From assembly GCA_001314865.1 (NCBI GenBank), contig LJZR01000012.1, positions 92,223 to 156,222 of the forward strand: a DNA stretch of 64,000 bases, written 5' to 3'. Made by a program: the position numbers and the translations under genes. Of the stretch, positions 51,334 to 60,748 are shown in pieces. The DNA comes from Phormidesmis priestleyi Ana. Lineage in GTDB: Bacteria; Cyanobacteriota; Cyanobacteriia; Phormidesmidales; Phormidesmidaceae. A model generated the notes under the pieces. That model saw only the letters and a program-made list of their open reading frames with translations. It searched no databases and was not told the origin of the DNA. Positions within the stretch are counted from its first letter, which is position 1, and every line of letters begins with the position of its first letter.

Positions 51334-51558
51334 ATGCTTAAAGAAGCGCGTCGATATTCTATTCATTCCGTTCAAGATGAAGTCCGAGCCTTGGTCAATA
51401 GAGGATCTATTGGCAAGCAGAGTCAAATTTATGTTTTGGCTCGATACTTTAGCGATCGCGAGTGGAAGAAAATAGAGGAAGTGCTAGAAAGCAATGAGTA
51501 TTTACTCAGAGACCCTATTGGCGACCTGATCGGTCAAGAGAGTTGGCTAAACGATTAA
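51334..51558 (+). CDS. DUF4327 family protein
   Basis: MLKEARRYSIHSVQDEVRALVNRGSIGKQSQIYVLARYFSDREWKKIEEVLESNEYLLRDPIGDLIG; ORF opens at 51265. Confidence 0.85.
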   Translation: MLKEARRYSIHSVQDEVRALVNRGSIGKQSQIYVLARYFSDREWKKIEEVLESNEYLLRDPIGDLIGQESWLND

Positions 51559-51756
51559 AACTCTCGTATTTTCAAGGTTGTCGTTCAGTCATGCCGTTCA
51601 GTCATGCCGTTCAGTTCGTTCAGTCATGCCGTTCAGTCATTAATGCATTCAGCAACAGCGATGCATTGACCGCTGCCTCGCCGCAGGTGATCGCCTTTGC
51701 AGCGGTCAATACGACTACAGCGATACGATATTGAATTGCGTTCCCTAAGCACTCCC

Positions 51757-51996
51757 TCAGCTGTAGGAATCACCCTTTAGCGGCGGCTTATTAAGGTTGG
51801 CGTTGTCAACGACGTAAGCCATGTTGTAAGGATCGTCTACTTTTTTAGAAGCCTGCCTGAGTTCTACACCAATGACGTTGCCATCTTCGTCGTAGTCTAA
51901 AATGAGCCCTGGCGCTATTTGAGCGGTTTCTTCGATGGTGGCTAGGTTGAACGAAATCTGTAAAATGTCTTTATTTTCGTCGTACAGTACTTTCAT
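51757..51996 (-). CDS. DUF2283 family protein
   Basis: MKVLYDENKDILQISFNLATIEETAQIAPGLILDYDEDGNVIGVELRQAS. Confidence 0.85.
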   Translation of the reverse strand: MKVLYDENKDILQISFNLATIEETAQIAPGLILDYDEDGNVIGVELRQASKKVDDPYNMAYVVDNANLNKPPLKGDSYS

Positions 51997-52264
51997 AGCA
52001 GGCTTTCACAGGGTTTTATAAGCAGTGGTATGAAGATGATGCTTATGGGCGATTGTCTAGCGATTGTCTAGACAGATGACAGGCAGCAACCCATCTCCTA
52101 AGATCATCATAGAATGATGGAAACCGTTACAACACATTCTTTCTACGTATTAACAGCAATTATTTCTTGCCGGTGGCTATGCGAATGTGCGCTATGAACC
52201 AGTAAAAAACTATCTAATAGAGTTGTATGGTGACTGTATTCAATGCCTAACGATTTAGATAGCT

Positions 52265-54043
52265 ATGTCTCAAACACGGCCCGCTACCGTTCGCCCCATC
52301 GGTGTATACATTCTTTCAGGCTTAGCTGTTGACGCTACAGTCAAGCCCAAATCGCCTCGTCTGCTGGCCATTGATGCCATTCGGGGGTATTTGGTAGAAA
52401 TTGACGTTGAAACCAATAATACGGTCGTTCTTAATCCTTATTCTGTAGCCGATTGGATTGGTGCAACGGGTCTAGCCGTTTGGCAAAACACCGTTTGGTT
52501 TACTCGGGGTTCGTCTGTTTTTACCTGTACGTTGACTCGGCCAGAGGCTGAGACGCCTCACCTATCAACACCTCGGCTATTAACAGAGTTGCCCTATCAG
52601 GCGGATGGGGTGGCCGTTTGGGAGTCTACTTTGTACGTGACCTGCCAAAAAGCAGGCTACATTTATGTGTACGCCAATGGCAGCAGCGACTGGAGCCAAA
52701 AAATCCGCCAGCCTGGTATTGGGATCGAAAATATTACGGCGACTGAATCGGCATTGTGGGTGTGCGATCGCACAGAACAATCCGTCTTTTGCCTAGATCG
52801 CGCCACAGGCGATTTGAACTTTGCCGCGCTGACGCCATTTAGCTCACCCACGGGCATTACCTTTTATCCTCAGACATCTCCTGAAACATCTTCTGAGACA
52901 TCTCCTGAAACATCTTCTGAGACATCTCCTGAAACATCTTCTGAGACATCTGAAGACGCATCCATAAACGCCGTCAATACAGACATCTGCTACGTCGCTT
53001 ATGCAGATGAGGAAGTTTACATCAGAGACGATCCTAACTCGGCAGACCCGTATCAGGTCACTTTTCGCGATCGCACCTTCATTCATCCCCTCTACATTCA
53101 CCACAACGCCGCCGAGCACTACACCCTTTCCAACGGCTACCTCACCGAAATTGAATATGTCGAAGAACTGCTGCCACTAGAAGACGTACCCTCACTCAGC
53201 AACGTAGAATGGCGCATTGCCCTACCTGCCGATACACTGCGCCAAAAAGTCCGCAGCGTCACCCCAGTGGGTCACGCCTTCACCGAAGAAATCCAAGATG
53301 GTCAGCGAGTCGCCGTTTACCGTTTTGATGAGCTTACGCCGTTTGAGGCAGGCTTAATCGGCTGGAAAGCCACAGTCGAAATGTACAGCATCAAACACAC
53401 ACTCACTCCCCGAGATGTAGAATCAGCACCGTCCCTATCAGCAGACTTTCAGCAGCGCTATTTAGTCGATGACGACGAGCTGTCTATGGATCATCCCTTG
53501 ATTCAAAAAGCGGCGAAAGAAGCGGTCGGCACCGAAACCAACATTTTGAGAAAAGCGCTAAAGATTCGCAACTACGTATATGACAAACTCGCCTATGGCA
53601 TTCAGCCCAAAATCGACACACCGGATATCGCCTTAGCACGAGGCGTCGGTTCTTGTGGCGAGTATGTGGGGCTGCTGCTGGCCCTATTTCGCCTAAACGG
53701 CATTGCCTGTCGTACCATTGGCCGCTACAAGTGCCCGCAAAAGTCCGAACTCCGAAACCTCCCCCTAGAGCCCGACTACAACCATGTGTGGTTAGAATTT
53801 TATGTGCCTGACATTGGCTGGCTGCCCATGGAATCGAACGTCGATGACGTGCTCGAACAAGGCCCCTATCCCACCCGATTTTTCATGGGGCTTGCCTGGT
53901 ACCATACCGAACTAGGCAAAGGCATCCCCTTTGCCAAGCTCAAAGCCGACAACCGACCCGAAAAATTCTCACTCAGCGATTTGGCCATCAACCACATTCG
54001 CTTCACCATTCGAGCAGAACTCGACCCCTCCCAACAATCATGA
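52265..54043 (+). CDS. Transglutaminase-like protein with N-terminal propeller-like region
   Basis: C-term 'VGSCGEYVGLLLALFRLNGIACRTIGRY...PDYNHVWLEFYVPDIGWLPMES' (Cys/His/Asp triad-like). Confidence 0.85.
   Translation: MSQTRPATVRPIGVYILSGLAVDATVKPKSPRLLAIDAIRGYLVEIDVETNNTVVLNPYSVADWIGATGLAVWQNTVWFTRGSSVFTCTLTRPEAETPHLSTPRLLTELPYQADGVAVWESTLYVTCQKAGYIYVYANGSSDWSQKIRQPGIGIENITATESALWVCDRTEQSVFCLDRATGDLNFAALTPFSSPTGITFYPQTSPETSSETSPETSSETSPETSSETSEDASINAVNTDICYVAYADEEVYIRDDPNSADPYQVTFRDRTFIHPLYIHHNAAEHYTLSNGYLTEIEYVEELLPLEDVPSLSNVEWRIALPADTLRQKVRSVTPVGHAFTEEIQDGQRVAVYRFDELTPFEAGLIGWKATVEMYSIKHTLTPRDVESAPSLSADFQQRYLVDDDELSMDHPLIQKAAKEAVGTETNILRKALKIRNYVYDKLAYGIQPKIDTPDIALARGVGSCGEYVGLLLALFRLNGIACRTIGRYKCPQKSELRNLPLEPDYNHVWLEFYVPDIGWLPMESNVDDVLEQGPYPTRFFMGLAWYHTELGKGIPFAKLKADNRPEKFSLSDLAINHIRFTIRAELDPSQQS
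52874..52945 (+). repeat. In-frame 24-bp (2x12) repeat x3 encoding TSPETSSE
   Basis: acatctcctgaa acatcttctgag repeated three times. Confidence 0.97.
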
Positions 54044-54987
54044 CTTACTCTCTCATCATCCATGGCGGCGCAGGTGCCCTCGAAGATCTTAAATACGAAG
54101 CAGATGAATCAAAATTTAAAGCCAGCATCGTTGAGATTCTCGAAGCTGGACGACAAAAACTAGCCCAAGGCGAGGCAGCATTAGATGTTGTTGAATACTG
54201 CGTGAATCTCTTAGAGAACAATCCGCTGTATAACGCAGGCAAAGGATCGGTACTCAACGAAAATGGCCAAGTTGAAATGGATGCCGCCCTAATGAACGGC
54301 AGTGACCTCCGCGCGGGGGCCGTCACCTGCGTTAAAAACGTCAAAAATCCGATCTCTCTTGCTCGCAAGGTCTTAGAACAGGGCGATCATGTCATGCTGG
54401 CGGGCGAAGGCGCATTAGAATTTGCCAAATTCTCTCAAGCAGAGCTGTGCCCTGATGAATATTTCATCACAGCGGCCCGAGTAAAACAGCTCGAAGAAGC
54501 CAAATCCGCTGGCCGGATGACGCTAGATCATGAACGTGTGAAACCGGATCAAAAACCGGATCAAAAGCCCGCTCAAAAATTAGGAACTGTAGGCGCGGTC
54601 GCCCGTGATCAACAAGGCAACTTAGCGGCAGCCACCTCTACCGGCGGACTGGTCAACAAACGCTGGGGCCGAGTTGGCGACACGCCTGTCGTTGGCGCGG
54701 GGGTCTTTGCCGACAACGAAACCTGCGGCGTATCGGCCACTGGATATGGAGAACAGTTTTTACGCACGGTTTTTGCCAAAACCGTTTCGACTTATGTGCA
54801 GTTTAACGGCATGAATGCCGCCGAAGCCGCTACCGCTGGGGTTGACTATTTGGTTCGCAAAGTCAATGGCGAAGGCGGCGTGATTGTGATTGACCATCAA
54901 GGCAAATGCGCCTCGGCTCAGTCTACTTCTGGCCTGATTCACGGCTGGATTGAGGCAGGCGGTGAGGCCATCTGTAAGCTGGGGTGA
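54040..54987 (+). CDS. Isoaspartyl peptidase / L-asparaginase (Ntn hydrolase)
   Basis: SLIIHGGAGALEDL...; cleavage region 'LGTVGAVARDQQGNLAAATSTGG'; ATGA overlap with upstream gene. Confidence 0.93.
   Translation: MTYSLIIHGGAGALEDLKYEADESKFKASIVEILEAGRQKLAQGEAALDVVEYCVNLLENNPLYNAGKGSVLNENGQVEMDAALMNGSDLRAGAVTCVKNVKNPISLARKVLEQGDHVMLAGEGALEFAKFSQAELCPDEYFITAARVKQLEEAKSAGRMTLDHERVKPDQKPDQKPAQKLGTVGAVARDQQGNLAAATSTGGLVNKRWGRVGDTPVVGAGVFADNETCGVSATGYGEQFLRTVFAKTVSTYVQFNGMNAAEAATAGVDYLVRKVNGEGGVIVIDHQGKCASAQSTSGLIHGWIEAGGEAICKLG
54541..54576 (+). repeat. In-frame 12-bp repeat x3 (KPDQ/KPAQ) just before the autoproteolytic Gly-Thr
   Basis: aaaccggatcaa aaaccggatcaa aagcccgctcaa. Confidence 0.95.
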
Positions 54988-55146
54988 GGTTTGAATGATG
55001 CGAGCTGCTGTATCTCGCATCAATTCACTAGCCAAGTGCTTTTCTAAAATTTCGCTGTTTGTTGGGTGGTCACGCGATCGCGCCCACCTCCATTGCAATC
55101 TGTCGCAATCTGTCGCAATCTATCGATATCTATCGATATCACAGAC

Positions 55147-56235
55147 TTAATCGTCCAAATTTGGCATTCGGAAGACATCTGCAAACAGCGACTTTTTATT
55201 AACCCGGCGCTCGTCGCTCGGCGAATCGTAAACAACCATCAGCGCATCGTCGTATCCTAGGCAGGGAAAAAGGGCCAGCCCTTCGGCATGATCCACACCG
55301 GGAATAAAAGGGAGATCAAACAATACGCTGAGCGCATCTTCGCTTTGTTCCCAAATGGTATGGTTGCTGTGGTCGGGTAAGTTTTTGACCTGAAAGACCT
55401 GCATTGCCCCTTCTAGCTCCATCGTAGGCCCTGCCAAAATAATTAAATTGTTGTTTCGTAAGCACAGCTCTCGAACGCCCAGTCCGTTGAGATCAACAAA
55501 GTGTTTACGATAAATTTCGCCCTTATCGCCAATCTCTTTAGCGGTTAAAACGCCCGGCTCGGACTCTTCTAGCTCTAGCTCTAATATGATTGCGCGGCCG
55601 CGTAACACCGGGCCGCGCAAGCCCAAATACACTCGATTGCCTAAAACGGCTAGCCCTTCAATATCTAGCCCGTTGTCTTTTGAGGGTAAGCGCATTTGAA
55701 CAAAAGGGCCGATATGCTCATCTTGGGCGAGGGCTTCCATGAGCATGTTGTGTTTTTTGGTTTTGCGCAGTAAAGCAGCTGTAAGCGTGTCTTCTTCACT
55801 ATTTGAGGGCTGGTAAGATTTCACTAGCTGGCCGTTGATAACCGGTACTCTAGCAAGCAGGTAGCGATTGGCGTCGGTTTCAATTTCGGCCAGAGCCTGA
55901 ATATCTTTTTTGTATTTTTTGCCTTTTGGCTGATTGCGCTTTGCACTGTGAGAGCCGACTAGCCAAAGGTAGCCGTCAGAATAGTCCATGCCTTCGATAT
56001 CGATTTCAGAGTCGGCGTCAAACAGCTTGATGAGGTCACCTGCGGCAAAGCGCTGATGGTTGCCGTAGATGCAGGGCGCAGTTGGGCTCAATCGTTCGAT
56101 GCTGGTGAGTTCGTCGGAGCCTAGCCATAGGCTGCCGTCGGGGGTGCGGGCGATCGCAGAAATCTCCCCACTCAAGTCGGCGTCTGGGCTATCAAACTGA
56201 AGCAAAACACGGCTGAGCAAAAAGCTATTAGGCAT
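55147..56235 (-). CDS. DUF3616 family protein
   Basis: RVLLQFDSPDADLSGEISAIARTPDGSLWLGSDELTSIERLSP...DIEGMDYSDGYLWLVGSHS. Confidence 0.8.
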   Translation of the reverse strand: MPNSFLLSRVLLQFDSPDADLSGEISAIARTPDGSLWLGSDELTSIERLSPTAPCIYGNHQRFAAGDLIKLFDADSEIDIEGMDYSDGYLWLVGSHSAKRNQPKGKKYKKDIQALAEIETDANRYLLARVPVINGQLVKSYQPSNSEEDTLTAALLRKTKKHNMLMEALAQDEHIGPFVQMRLPSKDNGLDIEGLAVLGNRVYLGLRGPVLRGRAIILELELEESEPGVLTAKEIGDKGEIYRKHFVDLNGLGVRELCLRNNNLIILAGPTMELEGAMQVFQVKNLPDHSNHTIWEQSEDALSVLFDLPFIPGVDHAEGLALFPCLGYDDALMVVYDSPSDERRVNKKSLFADVFRMPNLDD

Positions 56236-56547
56236 AGAAACAGTAAAAGATAAAAAACAGCAAAATATAAACGGTATAGCCGATTTGCCGACATTCTACA
56301 AATTATAGGCTCAGCCGAGCATTTGCATCTATCAGAAGAAAGCTCATGCGTCTCTATTCATGCGCCTCTAAAAACAGCATCCCAAAATTTTGCTTGTGTC
56401 AATCATCCTGTAAAGCATCCTGTAGAGAATCCTGTAAAGCTAGTACAAACGACTCATCAAGTTTCGTAGAATCTATAATTTTTCTAAGGTCGCTTTTTAA
56501 GTGTCTGTGGCAGCATAGCGAAAGATGATTCAGGGAAATAGAAACAC

Positions 56548-57132
56548 ATGGCAGCCTCAACCACCGATACCCAACGCTTTCGCTCAGCAACAGATTTTCC
56601 ACAACAAATTCAAACGCTAGAGCGCGAGCAGGCAAACGCTTTGTATGCCGAGATGAGAGAGTGCCTAATTTTTACCAACCGCAGTCGCGCTCAGCTCGTG
56701 CGCAGGAACACAGAGCACAAAGACAAAACGCTACAGCTACGCGACAAAATCGGCAATCTACAGGGCTTGATTAACCAGCTGCAAACCCAAAAGCAAACCC
56801 AGCTCGCCGAAAGAGAAGCCATTATCACTCAGCTCGCAGGCGAAATGCAGGAAATGGATGCTCAGCTCAATACCCTCTCTCAGGCATTTGATGCCGTGGG
56901 CGATGTAGAGTCCGAAGCGCAGTCTCAGTGGGGGAGACTTCTGTTTCCAAAGCGGATTTTGAGCCTGCTCAAGGCTGTAAAAGCGCTAATGCAATGGTAC
57001 AAAAAAGACGAGACACCTGAAATCACTGGAGGCGCTATTGAGATTGAAGTGATTGACGAGGAGCACAGGCGCGATTATCCGCATCAATATACCGATCAAG
57101 CCTCCATCAACCGCGACTTGCTAGATCGCTAA
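56548..57132 (+). CDS. Uncharacterised coiled-coil protein, 194 aa
   Basis: ORF with long heptad-like segment HKDKTLQLRDKIGNLQGLINQLQTQKQTQLAEREAIITQLAGEMQEMDAQL. Confidence 0.7.
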   Translation: MAASTTDTQRFRSATDFPQQIQTLEREQANALYAEMRECLIFTNRSRAQLVRRNTEHKDKTLQLRDKIGNLQGLINQLQTQKQTQLAEREAIITQLAGEMQEMDAQLNTLSQAFDAVGDVESEAQSQWGRLLFPKRILSLLKAVKALMQWYKKDETPEITGGAIEIEVIDEEHRRDYPHQYTDQASINRDLLDR

Positions 57133-57253
57133 CCCTTGCTGAATTGCCAACCCTAGCGGAATCTTGCAAGCCGCTAGGCGCTAGGCGTCGTAAAGCCAAT
57201 TTTAAGAACTTGTATTATGAGATTCATATTCATAGCCGAAATGCACAGAAATT

Positions 57254-57652
57254 ATGGGTAAGCAGAAAATAGATCGACTGCTGGCCAAGCTTCAGGACAA
57301 CCACGCACAAGATATTCACGACACCGCCGCGATTTTTACAGTGGCTCAGGGGGCCGTGAATCAGCTCGCGCAGGAAATGGGCCGAACGCCCGACACAAGC
57401 GAGAAGCCATCATCGCTGCTAGCCCCACCGCAGCTTACAAAAGCTGAGCTGATCCATCGCTATGGGAACTACAACGCTTGTCGTTCAGCAGCCAAAAAGG
57501 CCGGTATTACGTTTAGCCGTCAGCCTCGCTGGCCGCAAATCGTAGCCGCCTTTAACTACTTAGAAGGCTGTCAAAAGTGTGTCAATACCTATTTGCAGCA
57601 GCACCCTAGTCCAGACCTTCAAGATATCAAAATCACGCTGTCGCTCAGTTAG
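57254..57652 (+). CDS. Uncharacterised 132-aa protein
   Basis: MGKQKIDRLLAKLQDNHAQDIHDTAAIFTVAQGAVNQLAQEMGR...RYGNYNACRSAAKKAGITFSRQPRWPQIVAAFNYLEG. Confidence 0.65.
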   Translation: MGKQKIDRLLAKLQDNHAQDIHDTAAIFTVAQGAVNQLAQEMGRTPDTSEKPSSLLAPPQLTKAELIHRYGNYNACRSAAKKAGITFSRQPRWPQIVAAFNYLEGCQKCVNTYLQQHPSPDLQDIKITLSLS

Positions 57653-57784
57653 GGCGTCGCCATAGAATAGCTGACACAACACCGGACACAACACCTAACA
57701 AAAACCTAACAAAACACCTGTGTTGCCGATAACTGTATAGGATAAGGACGCGATAGATAGGGACGAAATAGGGAAGAAATAGGG

Positions 57785-58609
57785 ATGCCAGAGATAAAGG
57801 TGGCCATTGTTGGCTGTGGATATGTAGGGTCAGCGGTGGCTGAGCATTGGCAGGCGCAGGGGTTAGATGTGCTAGTGACGACGACTCGGGAAGAGCGCGT
57901 AGCAGAGCTAAAACCCCTGTCGAATCAGGTGGTAGTGCTGAGTGGAACGGATCGCGATCGCCTACAAGCGGCTTTGGCCGACCGCCAAGTCGTCCTTTTA
58001 TGTGTGGCCTCCAAACGCGGTGCGAGCTATGCCGATACCTACTTGCGTAGCGCCCAAACCCTCGCGGCGGTGCTCCCGCATACGGCTGTAGAACAGTTGA
58101 TTTACACCAGCAGCTGCTCAGTATACGGCGAGCACAACGGCGCATGGGTAAGTGAGCTAATGCCGCCCATGCCAGCGACAGAAAACGGCAAAATCATTGA
58201 ACAAACCGAAGAGACGCTGCTATCGGCCACTGGGCCGCAGCGAAAGGTTTGCATCTTACGCTTGGGTGGCATTTATGGCCCCGGTAGAACCTTAGAGAAA
58301 ATCTACAGTCGCGCGGCGGGCACCACCCGAGGGGGCAACGGCGCAGAAGCAACAAACTGGGTGCATTTAAGCGATATTGTTGCGGGCATTGACTGGGCAA
58401 AAGAAAAACAACTCGCAGGAATTTATAACTTGGTGCAGGAAGAGGTGCCCAGCGTGCGAGAATTGATTGGCCAGGTGTGCGATCGCTATCATCTAGCCCC
58501 TGTTAGCTGGGACGAAAGCCAGCCAAGCACCCGCAAAAATGTCCGCGTTTCCAATGCCAAAATCAAAAGCACCGGCTACCAGTTTGTCCATCCGAGCTTT
58601 TGGCCTTGA
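57785..58609 (+). CDS. NAD(P)-dependent epimerase / SDR family protein
   Basis: KVAIVGCGYVGSAVAEHWQAQGLDVLVTTTR; YTSSCSVYGEHNG; LRLGGIYGPGR. Confidence 0.85.
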   Translation: MPEIKVAIVGCGYVGSAVAEHWQAQGLDVLVTTTREERVAELKPLSNQVVVLSGTDRDRLQAALADRQVVLLCVASKRGASYADTYLRSAQTLAAVLPHTAVEQLIYTSSCSVYGEHNGAWVSELMPPMPATENGKIIEQTEETLLSATGPQRKVCILRLGGIYGPGRTLEKIYSRAAGTTRGGNGAEATNWVHLSDIVAGIDWAKEKQLAGIYNLVQEEVPSVRELIGQVCDRYHLAPVSWDESQPSTRKNVRVSNAKIKSTGYQFVHPSFWP

Positions 58610-58620
58610 ATCGCGTTAGA

Positions 58621-58660
58621 GATTTACTAGAGATTTACTAGAGATTTATTAGAGATTTAC
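58621..58660. repeat. 11-bp tandem repeat x3.6 (gatttactaga)
   Basis: Direct reading. Confidence 0.95.
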
Positions 58661-58771
58661 GCCCTTTGTATCGCTCGCTGAATCACCCTCTTACTTTGGA
58701 GAGACGGTTACCGTTGCGCGAGTCTTTAAGCTTTGGGGTAAGAAGGCCTTAAAAAGGAAAGGCGATCGCTT

Positions 58772-58819
58772 CTAAGGGTTATGACAACTAAGGGTCATGA
58801 CAACTAAGGGTCATGACAA
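58772..58819. repeat. 16-bp tandem repeat x3 (ctaagggtcatgacaa) upstream of GH13 gene
   Basis: Direct reading. Confidence 0.95.
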
Positions 58820-58840
58820 CCTCTGAAGGATCGCGGAATT

Positions 58841-60748
58841 TTGTTTATGACTATTCCCAACGTTCACTGGTGGAGAAATACATCGGTTAGCCCTCAAGTT
58901 TGGACTTGGCAAGATGCTAACCAGGTTGAACATAAAGGAACCTGGTGGCAAAACGCCGTTATTTATCAAATTAATCCGCTCAGCTTTCTGGATACGGACG
59001 GCGATGGACAGGGCGATTTGGCAGGCATTATTGAAAAGTTAGACTATATTGCCAGCCTTGGAGTGGATGCGATTTGGCTATGCCCTATCTTTGAGTCGCC
59101 TATGAAAGATTTGGGCTACGACATTACCGATATGCGGCAAATCGATCCTGCTTTTGGCAGTTTAGAGTTGTTTGATCAGCTGCTAGATGTGGCCCATGCG
59201 GTTGGCATTAAGGTGATTATCGATCAGGTATGGAGCCATACTTCTGAAAAACATCCGTGGTTTTTAGAGAGTCGGCAAAATCAGTACAACGCCCGCGCCG
59301 ACTGGTATTTGTGGGCTGATCCTAAGCCCGATGGAACGCCGCCTAACAACTGGCTCTCGGCATTTACGGGCCGCAGTGCTTGGCAGTGGGCACCCGAACG
59401 ACGACAGTTTTATTTTTATAATTTTTTGCCCTCGCAGCCAGATTTGAACTGGCATAATTCGGCGGTGGTGGAGGCAATTTTAGAGCGATCGCAGTTCTGG
59501 CTCGACAGAGGCGTTGATGGCTTTAGAATTGACGCTCCTAATTTCTTTTTGCAAGATGCCCAGCTCCGCGACAATCCGCCCAGACCACCCGATACGCCCA
59601 GGCCTGAGGGCATAGATGCCGAAAATCCGATGGTGCGACAGCTGTTTAAGTACAACTTTTGTCGGCCTGAAACCCTAGAGGCCATTCGGCCTATTCGAGA
59701 ATTGCTAGACCGCTATCCAGAGGTGGTGTCGCTGGCTGAAGTTACCCTGTGTGACGATTCGGTAGCCTTAGCGAGCGAGTATGTAAAAGGCAATCAGCGG
59801 TTTCATTTGGCCTATCACAGTGCCTTGCTGGCCGATGAGCCGATGAGTGCTGCGCTGATGAAACGCACCCTAGAGCGCACAATTCACCATTTTCGAGAAG
59901 GGGGCGGCTGTTGGATTGTGGGCAATCATGACTATGGCCGGTTGCGATCGCGCTGGACTGGCGCAGATGCTTCTAAAACGCCCTATCCCGAACGTTTTTA
60001 CCGTATGATAGCCGCGCTGTTGCTGTCTTTGCCGGGGGCGTTTTGCCTGTATCAAGGCGATGAGCTAGGACTGCCCGAAGCCACCATCCCGGAAGACATT
60101 CCAGTCAGCCAGATTCAAGATCCCTTTGGCAAGGCCCTGTACCCTGCGATTCATGGTCGCGATGGCTCCCGCACACCCATGCCCTGGCAGCATCAAGCGC
60201 CCAATGCTGGCTTTAGTACGGCTCAGCAGCCTTGGCTCCCCGTCCCGGAGGGGCACTATGCCCGCGCGGTCAACCAGCAGGCCCGCGACCCCCAGTCTCT
60301 ACTCAATACCTGGCGGCGGCTCTTGCATTGGCGGCGGCAGCAGCCAGCCTTACTCGCGGGTGATGTTCAGCTATTAGATACCGAAGAGCCCTTGTTTGGC
60401 TTCATTCGGCAATACGACGGCCAGCGGTTGGTGTGTTTGTTTAACCTGAGCGATGCGTTAGTGCGCTATTCACTGCCTGCTGAACTCAATGACTGTCAGA
60501 TGGTTCAGGGGCTTGGCTTTGAGGTCAACCGGCGAGATAACGTGCTAAAGCTACCTAAATACGGCGCGTTTTTAGGCAACTTGCCTAGTCCTTCGGCCCC
60601 ACTCCGGCCAGACGATCAAGATCTTAACCATCGCCCCTCTCACCTAGCTGAGCCCGATTCTTCTTCTGATCAAGCCTTTGATCAAACCTTGCAGTTAACC
60701 TCTCGAAATAATGGCCAAAGCACTGGCGAATCCGAACTGGTGGCGTAG
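58841..60748 (+). CDS. GH13 alpha-amylase family protein (oligo-1,6-glucosidase/alpha-glucosidase-like), copy 1
   Basis: WWQNAVIYQINPLSFLDTDGDGQGDLAGIIEKLDYIASLGVDAIWLCPIF...DGFRIDAPNFF...WIVGNHDYGR. Confidence 0.9.
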   Translation: MFMTIPNVHWWRNTSVSPQVWTWQDANQVEHKGTWWQNAVIYQINPLSFLDTDGDGQGDLAGIIEKLDYIASLGVDAIWLCPIFESPMKDLGYDITDMRQIDPAFGSLELFDQLLDVAHAVGIKVIIDQVWSHTSEKHPWFLESRQNQYNARADWYLWADPKPDGTPPNNWLSAFTGRSAWQWAPERRQFYFYNFLPSQPDLNWHNSAVVEAILERSQFWLDRGVDGFRIDAPNFFLQDAQLRDNPPRPPDTPRPEGIDAENPMVRQLFKYNFCRPETLEAIRPIRELLDRYPEVVSLAEVTLCDDSVALASEYVKGNQRFHLAYHSALLADEPMSAALMKRTLERTIHHFREGGGCWIVGNHDYGRLRSRWTGADASKTPYPERFYRMIAALLLSLPGAFCLYQGDELGLPEATIPEDIPVSQIQDPFGKALYPAIHGRDGSRTPMPWQHQAPNAGFSTAQQPWLPVPEGHYARAVNQQARDPQSLLNTWRRLLHWRRQQPALLAGDVQLLDTEEPLFGFIRQYDGQRLVCLFNLSDALVRYSLPAELNDCQMVQGLGFEVNRRDNVLKLPKYGAFLGNLPSPSAPLRPDDQDLNHRPSHLAEPDSSSDQAFDQTLQLTSRNNGQSTGESELVA

